Part shown: one piece after another, positions 28,598 to 36,612 of the stretch | Position numbering within the stretch: position 1 is the first letter of the stretch | How the letters are laid out: the number at the start of each line of letters is the position of its first letter | Source of the DNA: Nocardioides cynanchi | GTDB taxonomy: Bacteria > Actinomycetota > Actinomycetes > Propionibacteriales > Nocardioidaceae | Length of the DNA stretch: 64,000 bases | Direction: 5' to 3' | Assembly (NCBI RefSeq): GCF_008761635.1 | Contig: NZ_CP044344.1 | Coordinates: 2,666,001 to 2,730,000 of the forward strand | Made by a program: the position numbers and the translations under genes | Notes under the pieces: model-generated | Database searches by the model: none | Told to the model about the DNA's origin: nothing | Seen by the model: only the letters and a program-made list of their open reading frames with translations

Positions 28598-29008
28598 ATG
28601 CGACTGACCCGATCCCCGTCCCAGTGGTGTGCGTCCTTCCTGCTCCTGATCGCTGCCGGTACGCACATCCCGCTGATCTCGGACCACCTCGAGGAGGCGC
28701 CGTACGTCGGCTGGCTCTTCATCGCGCTCAGTGTCGTGTGCATCGCACTCGCGGTGGCGATCCTCTTCGTCGACCACGTCGGCGTGTGGGTGATCAGCGC
28801 AGCCGTCTGCCTGGCCGCCGTCGTGGCGTTCCTGGCCTCGCGCACGATCGGCCTGCCGCAGATCCGCGACGACGTCGGCAACTGGACCGACCCGCTGGGC
28901 ATCCCGGCGGTCGCCTCCGAGGTGCTGATGGTCGCGCTGGCCTGGCTGCACCTGCGCCACAGCCGCACCGCGGGCGGCTCCTCGGGCCGCACCCCCGAGA
29001 CCTGCTGA
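28598..29008 (+). CDS. Four-helix membrane protein, unknown function
   Basis: A 136-residue protein with four hydrophobic helices (CASFLLLIAAGTHIPLI, WLFIALSVVCIALAVAILFV, VWVISAAVCLAAVVAFLA, AVASEVLMVALAWLHL). Polar residues near the helix ends include His in THIPLISDHLEE and HLRH, which could bind metal or heme, but this is speculative. The ATG at 28598 has AGGAGAA upstream; an in-frame ATG at 28550 lacks one. It lies between two cupredoxin genes on the same strand, which suggests a shared redox or copper-related role. Confidence 0.65.
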   Translation: MRLTRSPSQWCASFLLLIAAGTHIPLISDHLEEAPYVGWLFIALSVVCIALAVAILFVDHVGVWVISAAVCLAAVVAFLASRTIGLPQIRDDVGNWTDPLGIPAVASEVLMVALAWLHLRHSRTAGGSSGRTPETC

Positions 29009-29060
29009 CCGTCCCACTCGCGCAGCACGCCCACCCACCCTCGTCTCGAAGGTCGTTCCT

Positions 29061-29438
29061 ATGTCTCGCCGTACCTCCACCGCGCTCGCCCTCGCCGCCA
29101 CCGCCCTGATCGCCGGCGGTGGGTACGGCGCGAGCCAGGCCGTCGCCGCCAGCCCGCACGTCTCGGGGCACAGCTCGTCGACCCGGAGCACGCTGGCCAC
29201 CACGATCAGCATCAGGGGCTACGCCTTCCACCGGCTCGCGACCGTGCACCCGGGGCACCTGGTCAAGGTCGTCAACCACGACGGCACCACCCACAGCGTG
29301 ACCCGCAACGGTGGCGGCTTCAGCGTGATCGTGCCTGCTCACTCCTCGCGCACCTTCCGGGCGCCGAGCAGGGCCGGGGACTACAGGTTCCACTGCATGT
29401 TCCACTCCACCATGCACGCGACCCTGAAGGTGCGCTGA
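29061..29438 (+). CDS. Secreted cupredoxin-domain protein
   Basis: A 125-residue protein with a Sec-type signal (residues 1-30, ending AVAAS) and no lipobox. The rest is a small blue-copper domain: His in GTTHSVTRN and Cys, His and Met in FHCMFHSTMHATLKV at the end. It is similar to the lipoprotein cupredoxin at 28048 but is probably released or wall-associated. GAAGGT upstream of the ATG supports the start. It is the last gene of the module and converges with hpt. Confidence 0.82.
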   Translation: MSRRTSTALALAATALIAGGGYGASQAVAASPHVSGHSSSTRSTLATTISIRGYAFHRLATVHPGHLVKVVNHDGTTHSVTRNGGGFSVIVPAHSSRTFRAPSRAGDYRFHCMFHSTMHATLKVR

Positions 29439-29453
29439 CTGCCGGCGAACCCG

Positions 29454-30005
29454 TCAGGAGTAGACGTGCGGCGACAGCGTCGCGATGTCGCGCAGGTTGC
29501 GGTACTTCTCGCGGTAGTCGAGTCCGTAGCCGACCACGAACTCGTTGGGGATGTCCCAGCCGACGTACTTCGGCTCGACCGGCATGGTCAGCGCGTCGGG
29601 CTTGCGGAGCAGCGTGGCGATCTCGACGCTCGCCGCGTTGCGGCTGCCCAGGCTGTTCACCAGCCAGCTGAGGGTCAGGCCGGTGTCGATGATCTCGTCG
29701 ACGACCAGCACGTGCCGGTTGGAGATGTCGGTGTCGAGGTCCTTGATCAGCCGCACCACCCCGCTCGACTTGGTGCCCGAGCCGTAGGAGCTGATCGCGA
29801 TCCAGTCCATCTCGACGTGCCGGGGCAGTGCCCGGGACAGGTCGGCCATCACCATCACCGCGCCCCGCAGGATGCCGACCAGCAGCAGGTCCTTGCCCTC
29901 GTAGTCGGCGGCGATCTCGTCGGCCATCTCCTGCAGCCGGGCGGTGATCTGAGCCTCGGTGAACAGCACGTTGACCAGGTCCTGCTCCGCGTGCGACGCA
30001 TCCAT
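29454..30005 (-). CDS. hpt: Hypoxanthine phosphoribosyltransferase
   Basis: A 183-residue purine salvage enzyme that converts hypoxanthine/guanine and PRPP to nucleotides. The PRPP-binding loop is VLVVDEIIDTGLTL, with the upstream LLLVGILRGAVMVMADL and the base-binding region YVGWDIPNEFVVGYGLDY. The ATG at 30003-30005 starts MDASHAEQD and gives normal length; an upstream in-frame Met lies in a palindromic repeat. It follows tilS on the same strand, the standard actinobacterial order tilS-hpt-ftsH, but here ftsH is displaced by the accessory module at 25759-29438. Confidence 0.95.
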   Translation of the reverse strand: MDASHAEQDLVNVLFTEAQITARLQEMADEIAADYEGKDLLLVGILRGAVMVMADLSRALPRHVEMDWIAISSYGSGTKSSGVVRLIKDLDTDISNRHVLVVDEIIDTGLTLSWLVNSLGSRNAASVEIATLLRKPDALTMPVEPKYVGWDIPNEFVVGYGLDYREKYRNLRDIATLSPHVYS

Positions 30006-30027
30006 GCGGGCAAGGATAGGGGGCTGC

Positions 30028-30096
30028 AGCTTTCCCCGGTCCACCGGGGAAAGCTGACCTTCTGCCGCGAAATTCCCTGCGCGAACGTCAGGTTTC
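30028..30096 (-). repeat. Palindromic repeat element, copy 1
   Basis: A perfect 12-bp stem (AGCTTTCCCCGG with CCGGGGAAAGCT, loop TCCA) at 30028-30055, followed on the plus strand by CCGCGAAATTCC at about 30064-30075, a degraded form of the GAAATTTCGG palindrome of copies 2 and 3. The element is in minus orientation and reaches into the last codons of tilS. It lies between tilS and hpt. Confidence 0.75.
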
Positions 30097-31095
30097 GCGC
30101 GACAACGTCCCCGGGTCGGGGTCCGCAGCAGCCTCGAACAGGAGTACGCCGTCCCGGCGCAGGGCTCGCCGGCTGCCCGGGAGGTCGACCCAGCGCTGGC
30201 CGTGCCAGTCGGTGACCAGGGCGTCGACCGCGAGCACGTGCTGGTGGAACAGGTCGCCCGCGGGGCTCCCGGCTGCCACCGCCGCCTGGCGCAGCACGCG
30301 CGTGCGGATCGGGGCCGGCAGGGCGACGAGGCGGTCGACGGCGAGACCCTCGTCGACCCGGCAGGAGGCCCAGGCGGCCGCGGCCTGCGCGTCGAGCAGC
30401 TCCATGTCGGGGCGCAGCTGCTCGGCGGTCCGGGCCAGGGCCTGGGCCACGCCCGGCCCGAGCTCCGCCTCGAGCATCGGCAGCACCCGCTGACGCACCC
30501 GTGAGCGGGTGAACGCGGGGTCGGCGTTGTGCGGGTCGTCCCAGACCTCCAGCCCCTCGACCTGACAGGCGGTCAGGGTGTCGACCCGGCCGACGTCGAG
30601 CAGGGGGCGCCGATAGCCGTCGAACGCCGGGCGCATCCCGGCGATCGCTCGGCCGCCCGAGCCCCGGGCCAGCCCCAGCAGCACCGTCTCGGCCTGGTCG
30701 TCGCGGGTGTGCCCGAGCAGCACCGCCTCGGCCTCGAACCGCTCCCGGATCTCGTCGAGCAGCGCGTAGCGCGCCGCCCGCGCCGCGGCCTCGGGGCCCA
30801 GCCCGGGTGCGTCCACGGTCGCCCGGGCACTGACCGTCTCGGCCACACCGAGCAGCGAGAGCTGGGCCACCACCCGGTCGGCCCGCTCGGCCGAACCCGG
30901 CTGCAGACCGTGGTCGACCGTCGCGCCGATCACGTGCCAGCCGGGCTCCCGGCCCTCGAACACCGTCGCCGACGCCAGGGCGAGGGAGTCCGCGCCGCCG
31001 CTGCAGGCGACCACCAGCCGGGCACCGGGCTCCAGGTCCGCGAGCCCACGTCGTACGGCGTGACGCACGGCCGCGATCGAGGGATGCAGGCTCAC
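30088..31095 (-). CDS. tilS: tRNA(Ile)-lysidine synthase
   Basis: A 335-residue enzyme that modifies the AUA-reading tRNA-Ile. The PP-loop ATP motif is VACSGGADSLAL near residue 25, with later GHTRDDQAETVLL and NADPAFTRSRVRQRVLPML, typical of TilS. The GTG at 31093-31095 is chosen because it starts about 20 residues before the P-loop and 12 bases from the stop of the upstream gene; the frame is open further upstream without conserved sequence. The C-terminal codons overlap a palindromic repeat. Confidence 0.93.
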   Translation of the reverse strand: MSLHPSIAAVRHAVRRGLADLEPGARLVVACSGGADSLALASATVFEGREPGWHVIGATVDHGLQPGSAERADRVVAQLSLLGVAETVSARATVDAPGLGPEAAARAARYALLDEIRERFEAEAVLLGHTRDDQAETVLLGLARGSGGRAIAGMRPAFDGYRRPLLDVGRVDTLTACQVEGLEVWDDPHNADPAFTRSRVRQRVLPMLEAELGPGVAQALARTAEQLRPDMELLDAQAAAAWASCRVDEGLAVDRLVALPAPIRTRVLRQAAVAAGSPAGDLFHQHVLAVDALVTDWHGQRWVDLPGSRRALRRDGVLLFEAAADPDPGTLSRET

Positions 31096-31106
31096 GTCCG
31101 GCCCCG

Positions 31107-32141
31107 TCAGCCCTGGAGGACCCGCGAGATCCACGCCGCAGGATCGGAGATCTCCGCCTTGGAGGGGAGGTTGTCCGGGCCGGCCCAGACAGCGTTGAAG
31201 TCGGCCATCCCGACCTTGTCGACCACGGCCCGGACGAACGCCGCACCATCGCGGTACTGGGCCATCTTCGCCTCGAGCCCGAGCAGCCTGCGCAGGAGTC
31301 GGTCGAGCGTCCCGACCCCCTTGCGCCGCTCGTCGAAACGGACGCGGATCGCGGCCACGCTGGGGATCACACTCGGCCCGACGCCGTCCATGACCACGTC
31401 CGCGTGGCCCTCGAGCAGCGACATCACGCCGGTCACCCGGTCCACGATCTCCTTCTGCTCGGGGCTGCCCATCAGGTCGAGCAGGCTGGCCGAGCTCCCG
31501 CCCTTGAGCGCTTCCGAGAGGCGCTTGAACCCGTCGTCCAGCAGACGCTGGGGCTCGACGGTGTCCGCGAGCGCGTTGAACTCGCTGAAGAGGTGGTCGC
31601 GCATCCACGGCACGGCGGTGAACTGCACCCGGTGGGTCTCCTCGTGCAGACAGACCCAGAGCCGGAAGTCGGTGGGGTCGACGTCGAGCTCGCGCTCGAC
31701 GTGGACGACGTTGGGTGCGACCAGCAGCAGCCGGCCGGAGGGCTCGTGGAACGGGTCGAACTGGCCCAGCACCCGGCTCGACATGAAGCCGAGCAGACCA
31801 CCGATCTCGGCCGCGGTGATCCGCGAGCCGATCGCCTGGGTGACCGGCCCGGGCGGGCCCTTCTTCGCCTCGAGCTTGTCGATGATCGGGGTCAGGAGCG
31901 TGGCGAAACCGTCGACGTTGGCCTGGATCCAGGCCGGGCGGTCCACCACGAGGACCGGCGCCGACAGGGCACCGGCGTCGAGCCCGGTGAAGTCGCGGAC
32001 GTAGGACGTGGACCGGTTGGCACCCTCGCGCAGCTCGGCGACGGTCGCCGCCGCCTCACCGGCACTGACCTCCGGACCCGCGCCGGCGAGGCGCGAGCCG
32101 AGGCTGACCGCGAGCTGCCAGTCGACCATGTTCGACGTCAC
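31107..32141 (-). CDS. Zincin-like metallopeptidase family protein (F420-biosynthesis-associated uncharacterised family)
   Basis: A 344-residue protein with a zinc-protease motif, HEETH, in LWVCLHEETHRVQF. It matches an actinobacterial family found between dacB and tilS and often labelled 'zinc-dependent metalloprotease' or 'coenzyme F420 biosynthesis-associated'. Typical segments are VDWQLAVSLGSRL at the start and LLEGHADVVMD, whose Glu/His may complete the zinc site. There is no signal peptide. The GTG at 32139-32141 is used; an ATG four codons later also works. Enzymatic activity of the family is not established. Confidence 0.85.
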   Translation of the reverse strand: MTSNMVDWQLAVSLGSRLAGAGPEVSAGEAAATVAELREGANRSTSYVRDFTGLDAGALSAPVLVVDRPAWIQANVDGFATLLTPIIDKLEAKKGPPGPVTQAIGSRITAAEIGGLLGFMSSRVLGQFDPFHEPSGRLLLVAPNVVHVERELDVDPTDFRLWVCLHEETHRVQFTAVPWMRDHLFSEFNALADTVEPQRLLDDGFKRLSEALKGGSSASLLDLMGSPEQKEIVDRVTGVMSLLEGHADVVMDGVGPSVIPSVAAIRVRFDERRKGVGTLDRLLRRLLGLEAKMAQYRDGAAFVRAVVDKVGMADFNAVWAGPDNLPSKAEISDPAAWISRVLQG

Positions 32142-32212
32142 GGGCGGTCCCCGCGGCGGCGCGCGCCCAGCGAGCGGCTTCGTGGGGTGCTCATGGAAGG
32201 AGCCTACGTGGG

Positions 32213-33703
32213 TCAGCAGCGGCAGGTCGCGAGGGCGGAGGCGAGCCGGTCCAGGGCGCCCTCCGCGTCCAGGGTGCCGAGGTCGCCGACGTGGTTGCTG
32301 ACGAACGCGAAGACCAGCACCCGGCCCCGGAGGTCGGTGGCCAGCCCGGCCAGGGCGCTCGTGCCGCGCAGGGTGCCGGTCTTGGCCCGCACCCACCCGC
32401 TCCCCGGGAGATGGTCGAAGCGCCCGGACAGCGAGCCGGTGAACGACGCCACGGGCAGCCCGGTCAGGACCGCGCGCAGCTCGGGCCGTGCGGGGGACGC
32501 AGCGGTCTGGAGCACGGCGACCAGGGTCCGCGGATCGATCCGGTCGGCCCGCGAGAGCCCGCTCCCGTCGTACCACCGCGCTCCGTGCAGGGCGATCCCG
32601 AGCTCGCCCATCACCTGCCGCACCCCGTCGACGCCTCCGGTGAACGACGCCTGGCCGGACACGGCCAACCCCACCTGGCGGGCGAGCACCTCGGCACCCT
32701 GGTTGTCACTGGTCTCGAGCACCCGCTGGACGATCTCGGAGAGCGGGACGCTGGTGACCCGGGCCAGCTCGTGCGCCCCCGGCCGGGCCGTGCGGTTGCG
32801 TGGCGACCCGATGACACGGACACCGTCGGTCCGGAGGTACGACGCGAAGTCGGCCGCCGCGGTCGCCGCCGGGTCGGCCACCCGTCGGGAGCCGTCGGCC
32901 GCGACCCCCTCGTCGGCCCAGAGCGCGGTCACCGGCGAGACCACCTGGCCGGTGACGTAGCCGGCCGGCCAGCGGGGGCTGACCGCGGGGCCGGTGAACA
33001 GCGACGCGTCGTAGTCGACGCGGACCCGGGTGACGCTGGTCGCCTTCAGCCGGACTGCCGTGAGCCGGGCCAGGGACTGCAGGCTCGCGTCGGGGGCCGC
33101 CGTCGGCTTCGGCGCCCGATCGGCCAGGAACGGGTCACCACCACCGACCAGGGTGACGGTGTGCGCCGCCTGACGGACCACCCTGGTGGTGAACGTGCGG
33201 GTCGGGCCGAGCACGTGCAGGGCGGCGGCGGTGGTGAGCAGCTTCAAGGTCGAGGCTGGCATGGCGAGGCCGTGCCCGGCGGTCAGCAGCGCCGGCCCGT
33301 GCAGCGGGGAGACCACGGCGTGGAGCCGGGCCAGGGCCGGGTCGGCGAGCGGCCCCGCGAGTGCACGTCGTACCGCCGCTACACCGGGCTGCGCAACCGG
33401 AGCCGGGCGGGCGACGGGGCGGGCGGGAAGCGGGGTGGGGAGAGTCGGGCCCGGCGACGGAGTGGCCGGCTGCGGCTCGGGCGCGGCGCCGAACCAGCGC
33501 GTCGCCACGTCGAAGTGGTACGACGCGACGGCCGCGCCGAACAGCGCGAGCACCAGCACGACCGGCACCCACCTGAAGGCGGCGCCCGCGAACCCCCGGC
33601 GTCGCCGCCGATCCGCTCGCACCACGCTCTCGCCTTCCGACTGCTGTGCCGGGCCGGGCCCGGGCTGGGCCGGGATGGGCTCCGGCTGGGCATGTGGGTC
33701 CAT
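32213..33703 (-). CDS. dacB: D-alanyl-D-alanine carboxypeptidase/endopeptidase (PBP4, S13 family)
   Basis: A 496-residue protein with a cytoplasmic Pro/Arg-rich start and a signal anchor at about residues 41-62 ([17 protein letters not shown]), followed by a Pro-rich linker. The penicillin-binding triad is complete: SxxK as ASTLK (Ser 151, Lys 154), SDN, and KTG in [10 protein letters not shown]. It trims peptidoglycan stem peptides outside the membrane. The ATG at 33701-33703 is used; longer readings cross the divergent ppa leader. It is divergent from ppa with a 64-bp gap. Confidence 0.92.
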   Translation of the reverse strand: MDPHAQPEPIPAQPGPGPAQQSEGESVVRADRRRRRGFAGAAFRWVPVVLVLALFGAAVASYHFDVATRWFGAAPEPQPATPSPGPTLPTPLPARPVARPAPVAQPGVAAVRRALAGPLADPALARLHAVVSPLHGPALLTAGHGLAMPASTLKLLTTAAALHVLGPTRTFTTRVVRQAAHTVTLVGGGDPFLADRAPKPTAAPDASLQSLARLTAVRLKATSVTRVRVDYDASLFTGPAVSPRWPAGYVTGQVVSPVTALWADEGVAADGSRRVADPAATAAADFASYLRTDGVRVIGSPRNRTARPGAHELARVTSVPLSEIVQRVLETSDNQGAEVLARQVGLAVSGQASFTGGVDGVRQVMGELGIALHGARWYDGSGLSRADRIDPRTLVAVLQTAASPARPELRAVLTGLPVASFTGSLSGRFDHLPGSGWVRAKTGTLRGTSALAGLATDLRGRVLVFAFVSNHVGDLGTLDAEGALDRLASALATCRC

Positions 33704-33767
33704 TGTGCGGGAGACTGGCGCTGCCCTCGGGGCCCGGGTCGCCCACATCTCGTCGCTGGAGGAAGCT

Positions 33768-34271
33768 GTGCTGGAGTTCGACGTACTGGTGGAGATCCCG
33801 AAGGGGAGCCGCAACAAGTACGAGGTCGACCACGAGTCCGGCCGGATCCGCCTCGACCGGACGCTGTTCACCTCGACGCAGTATCCCGCCGACTACGGCT
33901 TCATCGAGAACACGCTGGGCCAGGACGGCGACCCGCTCGACGCGCTGGTGCTGCTGATCGGCGAGCCGACGTTCCCGGGCTGCCTGATCAAGTGCCGCGC
34001 CATCGGGATGTACCGGATGACCGACGAGAAGGGCGCCGACGACAAGGTGCTCTGCGTGCCGGTGGCCGACCCCCGCCTCGAGCACATGCGCGACATCAAC
34101 CACCTGCCCAAGTTCGACCGGCTCGAGATCGAGCACTTCTTCACCGTCTACAAGGAGCTCGAGCCCGGCAAGTCGGTCGAGGGCGCCGACTGGGTGGGTC
34201 GTACCGAGGCCGAGCTCGAGGTCCAGGCGTCGTTCGCGCGCCTCCAGGACCACCCCGAGGACCTGCACTGA
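33768..34271 (+). CDS. ppa: Inorganic pyrophosphatase (family I)
   Basis: A 167-residue soluble pyrophosphatase that pulls biosynthetic reactions forward. The family signature is [10 protein letters not shown], and the active-site residues [13 protein letters not shown] and ADYGFIENT are present. The GTG at 33768-33770 has a strong GGAGGAAGC in front and gives the usual length; the open frame extends upstream but antisense to dacB. It is divergent from dacB, as in many actinobacteria. Confidence 0.95.
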   Translation: MLEFDVLVEIPKGSRNKYEVDHESGRIRLDRTLFTSTQYPADYGFIENTLGQDGDPLDALVLLIGEPTFPGCLIKCRAIGMYRMTDEKGADDKVLCVPVADPRLEHMRDINHLPKFDRLEIEHFFTVYKELEPGKSVEGADWVGRTEAELEVQASFARLQDHPEDLH

Positions 34272-35218
34272 CCGGGACACCGGCGGCGCACGGCGCCCAC
34301 GACCACGCCGACGACCCCCGCAACCGGGACGTCCTGATCCACGTCAACGGCGCACTGATGCCGCGGGAGCAGGCCGTGGTGTCGGTCTTCGACGCCGGCT
34401 TCGTGCTCGGCGACGGGGTCTGGGAGGGGCTCCGGGTCGTCGGCGGGCATCCGGCGTTCCTCGACCAGCACCTCGACCGCCTCTGGGAGGGGGCGACCGC
34501 GCTCGCCCTGGACATCGGGCTGACCCGCGCCGAGCTGACCGCCCGGGTCTACGAGACGCTGCGGGCCAACGAGATGACCGACGGTGTCCACGTCCGACTG
34601 ATGGTGACCCGCGGCCCCAAGTCCACGCCGTACCAGGACCCGCGCTTCTCCGCCGGTCCGGCGACCGTGGTGATCATCGCCGAGCACAAGGAGCCGCTGC
34701 CGGCGACCGTCGTGGACGGGCTGTCGCTGTTCACGGTGCACGTGCGGCGGGCGTCGCCGGACACCCTCGACCCCAAGCTCAACGCGCACAGCAAGCTCAA
34801 CGACATCACCGCCTGCATCCAGGCCTACACCGCCGGCGCGGACGAGGCGCTGATGCTCGACCCGCAGGGCTTCGTCGCGACCTGCAACTCGACGCACTTC
34901 TTCGTCGTACGACGCGGCGAGGTGTGGACGTCGTCGGGCGCCTACTGCCTGGGCGGGATCACCCGCGCGAACGTGCTGGCCGTCTGCGACGAGGCCGGCA
35001 TCCCGGCCCGGGAGAAGCTGTTCAGCCTGACCGACGTCTACTCCGCCGACGAGGCCTTCGTGACCGGCACCTTTGCGGGCGTCGTACCCGTGCACACCGT
35101 GGACGGTCGCCGGATCGGCGACGGGACGCGCGGGCCGATGGTCGAGCGGCTCCAGGGTCTGTACGGCGCGCTGGTGGCGCGCGACGTCGCCGGGCGGGTT
35201 GCGCCCACGGGCCGGTGA
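34268..35218 (+). CDS. Class IV aminotransferase (branched-chain/D-amino acid type)
   Basis: A PLP-dependent fold type IV enzyme of about 316 residues. Visible features are [38 protein letters not shown] (with the PLP lysine, K of HSKLN) and [12 protein letters not shown]. The start is unusual: the frame has no ATG, GTG or TTG before the first strand. The CTG at 34268 overlaps the ppa stop as CTGA, mimicking the common ATGA coupling; a CTG at 34334 or the ATG at 34358 (which would delete the first strand) are the alternatives. It is followed closely by a sulfotransferase-like gene. Confidence 0.8.
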   Translation: MTGTPAAHGAHDHADDPRNRDVLIHVNGALMPREQAVVSVFDAGFVLGDGVWEGLRVVGGHPAFLDQHLDRLWEGATALALDIGLTRAELTARVYETLRANEMTDGVHVRLMVTRGPKSTPYQDPRFSAGPATVVIIAEHKEPLPATVVDGLSLFTVHVRRASPDTLDPKLNAHSKLNDITACIQAYTAGADEALMLDPQGFVATCNSTHFFVVRRGEVWTSSGAYCLGGITRANVLAVCDEAGIPAREKLFSLTDVYSADEAFVTGTFAGVVPVHTVDGRRIGDGTRGPMVERLQGLYGALVARDVAGRVAPTGR

Positions 35219-35225
35219 CCACGCG

Positions 35226-35942
35226 GTGACCGTGCGGCTGGCGTGCTGGTCGGGCCCCCGCAACATCTCCACCGCGACCATGCGGGCCTGGGAGAACCGG
35301 CCGGACTGCGAGGTCGTCGACGAGCCGCTCTACGCGTGGTACCTCGACCACACCGGCCTGGACCACCCGGCCCGTGAGCTGGTCATCTCCGCGGGCGAGA
35401 CCGACTGGGAACGCGCCGTCGCGTCGCTCACCGAGCCCTGGCCGGACGGCCCGGCACTGCAGTACCAGAAGCACATGGCCCAGCACCTCGTGCCCGCCCT
35501 CCCGCGCGACTGGATCGGCTCGCTGCGCAACGTCCTGCTGGTCCGCGACCCGGCCGAGGTGGTGTCGTCGTACGTGCGCTCGCGGGCCTCGGTCACGCCG
35601 GACGACATCGGGGTGCTGCAGCAGCTCGAGCTGCGTCACCTCCTGGGGCCGGAGGTGCCGGTGATCGACGCGGCCGACTTCCTGCGCGACCCGGCCGCCT
35701 ATCTGGAGTGGCTCTGCGACTACGCGGGGGTGGACTTCCTGCCGTCGATGCTGTCCTGGCCGGCCGGACCCCGGGCGAGCGACGGCGTGTGGGCGCCGTA
35801 CTGGTACGACGCGGTGCTGCGCTCGACCGGCTTCGAGCCGTACCGCCCCCGCGAGGTGGAGCTGTCGCCCGAGGGCGAGGCGGTCGTCGCGGCCCTGCGA
35901 CCGGCGTACGACGAGCTCCACGCCGCCCGGCTGGTGCTCTGA
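35226..35942 (+). CDS. Sulfotransferase-like protein paired with an aminotransferase
   Basis: A 238-residue protein whose start, RLACWSGPRNISTATMRAWE, is a variant of the PAPS-binding loop, with LLVRDPAEVVSSYVRS as the 3'-phosphate-binding region. Homologues occur next to, or fused with, class IV aminotransferases, as here (7-base gap); that association is from memory of the family and not checked. Whether it truly moves sulfate is uncertain. The GTG at 35226 sits directly before the first strand. The 3' end runs into palindromic repeat copy 2. Confidence 0.72.
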   Translation: MTVRLACWSGPRNISTATMRAWENRPDCEVVDEPLYAWYLDHTGLDHPARELVISAGETDWERAVASLTEPWPDGPALQYQKHMAQHLVPALPRDWIGSLRNVLLVRDPAEVVSSYVRSRASVTPDDIGVLQQLELRHLLGPEVPVIDAADFLRDPAAYLEWLCDYAGVDFLPSMLSWPAGPRASDGVWAPYWYDAVLRSTGFEPYRPREVELSPEGEAVVAALRPAYDELHAARLVL

Positions 35943-35954
35943 CGGCTCGACCTC

Positions 35955-36033
35955 CCAGCCGGAACCTCCGCTTCCTGGCCGAAATTTCGGCTGGGAAGCG
36001 GCGGTTTCACCGGTTCACCGGTGAAACCGCCGA
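35955..36033 (+). repeat. Palindromic repeat element, copy 2
   Basis: Two nested dyads. GCCGAAATTTCGGC at 35978-35991 is a perfect 14-bp palindrome flanked by CCGCTTCC (35968-35975) and GGGAAGCGG (35993-36001). Next comes a 13-bp stem, GCGGTTTCACCGG with CCGGTGAAACCGC (36001-36030), loop TTCA. It lies between the convergent sulfotransferase-like gene and the hydrolase gene and supplies the last codons of the latter. Confidence 0.82.
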
Positions 36034-36612
36034 CAGGAACCCGTCCAGGGCGCGGATCGCCTCGGCGTGCCCCTCGACCCCGCGCACGGTGTCGCCGGGG
36101 GTCATCAGGGCGTGGTCGGCGCCGGGGAGCTCGCAGAGGTCGCAGCCCCGGGCAGCCAGCGTGCGGGCGACGTCGGGCCGCCAGGCGATGTCGTCGGCGG
36201 TCCCGCCGACCAGCAGCTGACGGGCCGGGTTGGCGGCGATCGCGTCGACCAGCGGCGGGACCTGGAGCAGCGGCGTGAACCAGACCGCCTCCAGCCCACG
36301 CTCGGCGGCGAGCGGGGCGGCGTAGGTCCCCAGTGACTTGGCGACGACCATCACCCGGCCGTCACGGGGCAACGCCTCCTCGACCCGGGCCCGCACCCAC
36401 GCGGTCGTCTGCTCGTGGGACTCGTGCGGCGGCGGGTCCCACCACACGTGCCGGACCGTCCAGCCGTGCTGGAGCAGCGCGAAGCCGGCGAAGAACAGCA
36501 GCGGGGCGACTGCCGGGTAGCCGCGCCCGGGCACCAGGTACGCCGTACCGACCGGCTCGCCCTCGGGCTCGAAGCTGGTCGCGACGACACCGGGGACCCG
36601 CACCCCGCTCAC
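36007..36612 (-). CDS. Alpha/beta hydrolase
   Basis: A 201-residue protein with an alpha/beta-hydrolase nucleophile elbow variant, VVAKSLGTYA (GxSxG region as AKSLG), an acidic residue in GGTADDIAW and a late His in LPGADHALMTP. There is no signal peptide. The GTG at 36610-36612 overlaps the stop of the acyl-CoA dehydrogenase gene as GTGA, so the two are translationally coupled and may share a lipid-related pathway. The substrate is unknown. The last residues (SAVSPVNR) are encoded by palindromic repeat copy 2, suggesting the repeat modified the C-terminus. Confidence 0.7.
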   Translation of the reverse strand: MSGVRVPGVVATSFEPEGEPVGTAYLVPGRGYPAVAPLLFFAGFALLQHGWTVRHVWWDPPPHESHEQTTAWVRARVEEALPRDGRVMVVAKSLGTYAAPLAAERGLEAVWFTPLLQVPPLVDAIAANPARQLLVGGTADDIAWRPDVARTLAARGCDLCELPGADHALMTPGDTVRGVEGHAEAIRALDGFLSAVSPVNR

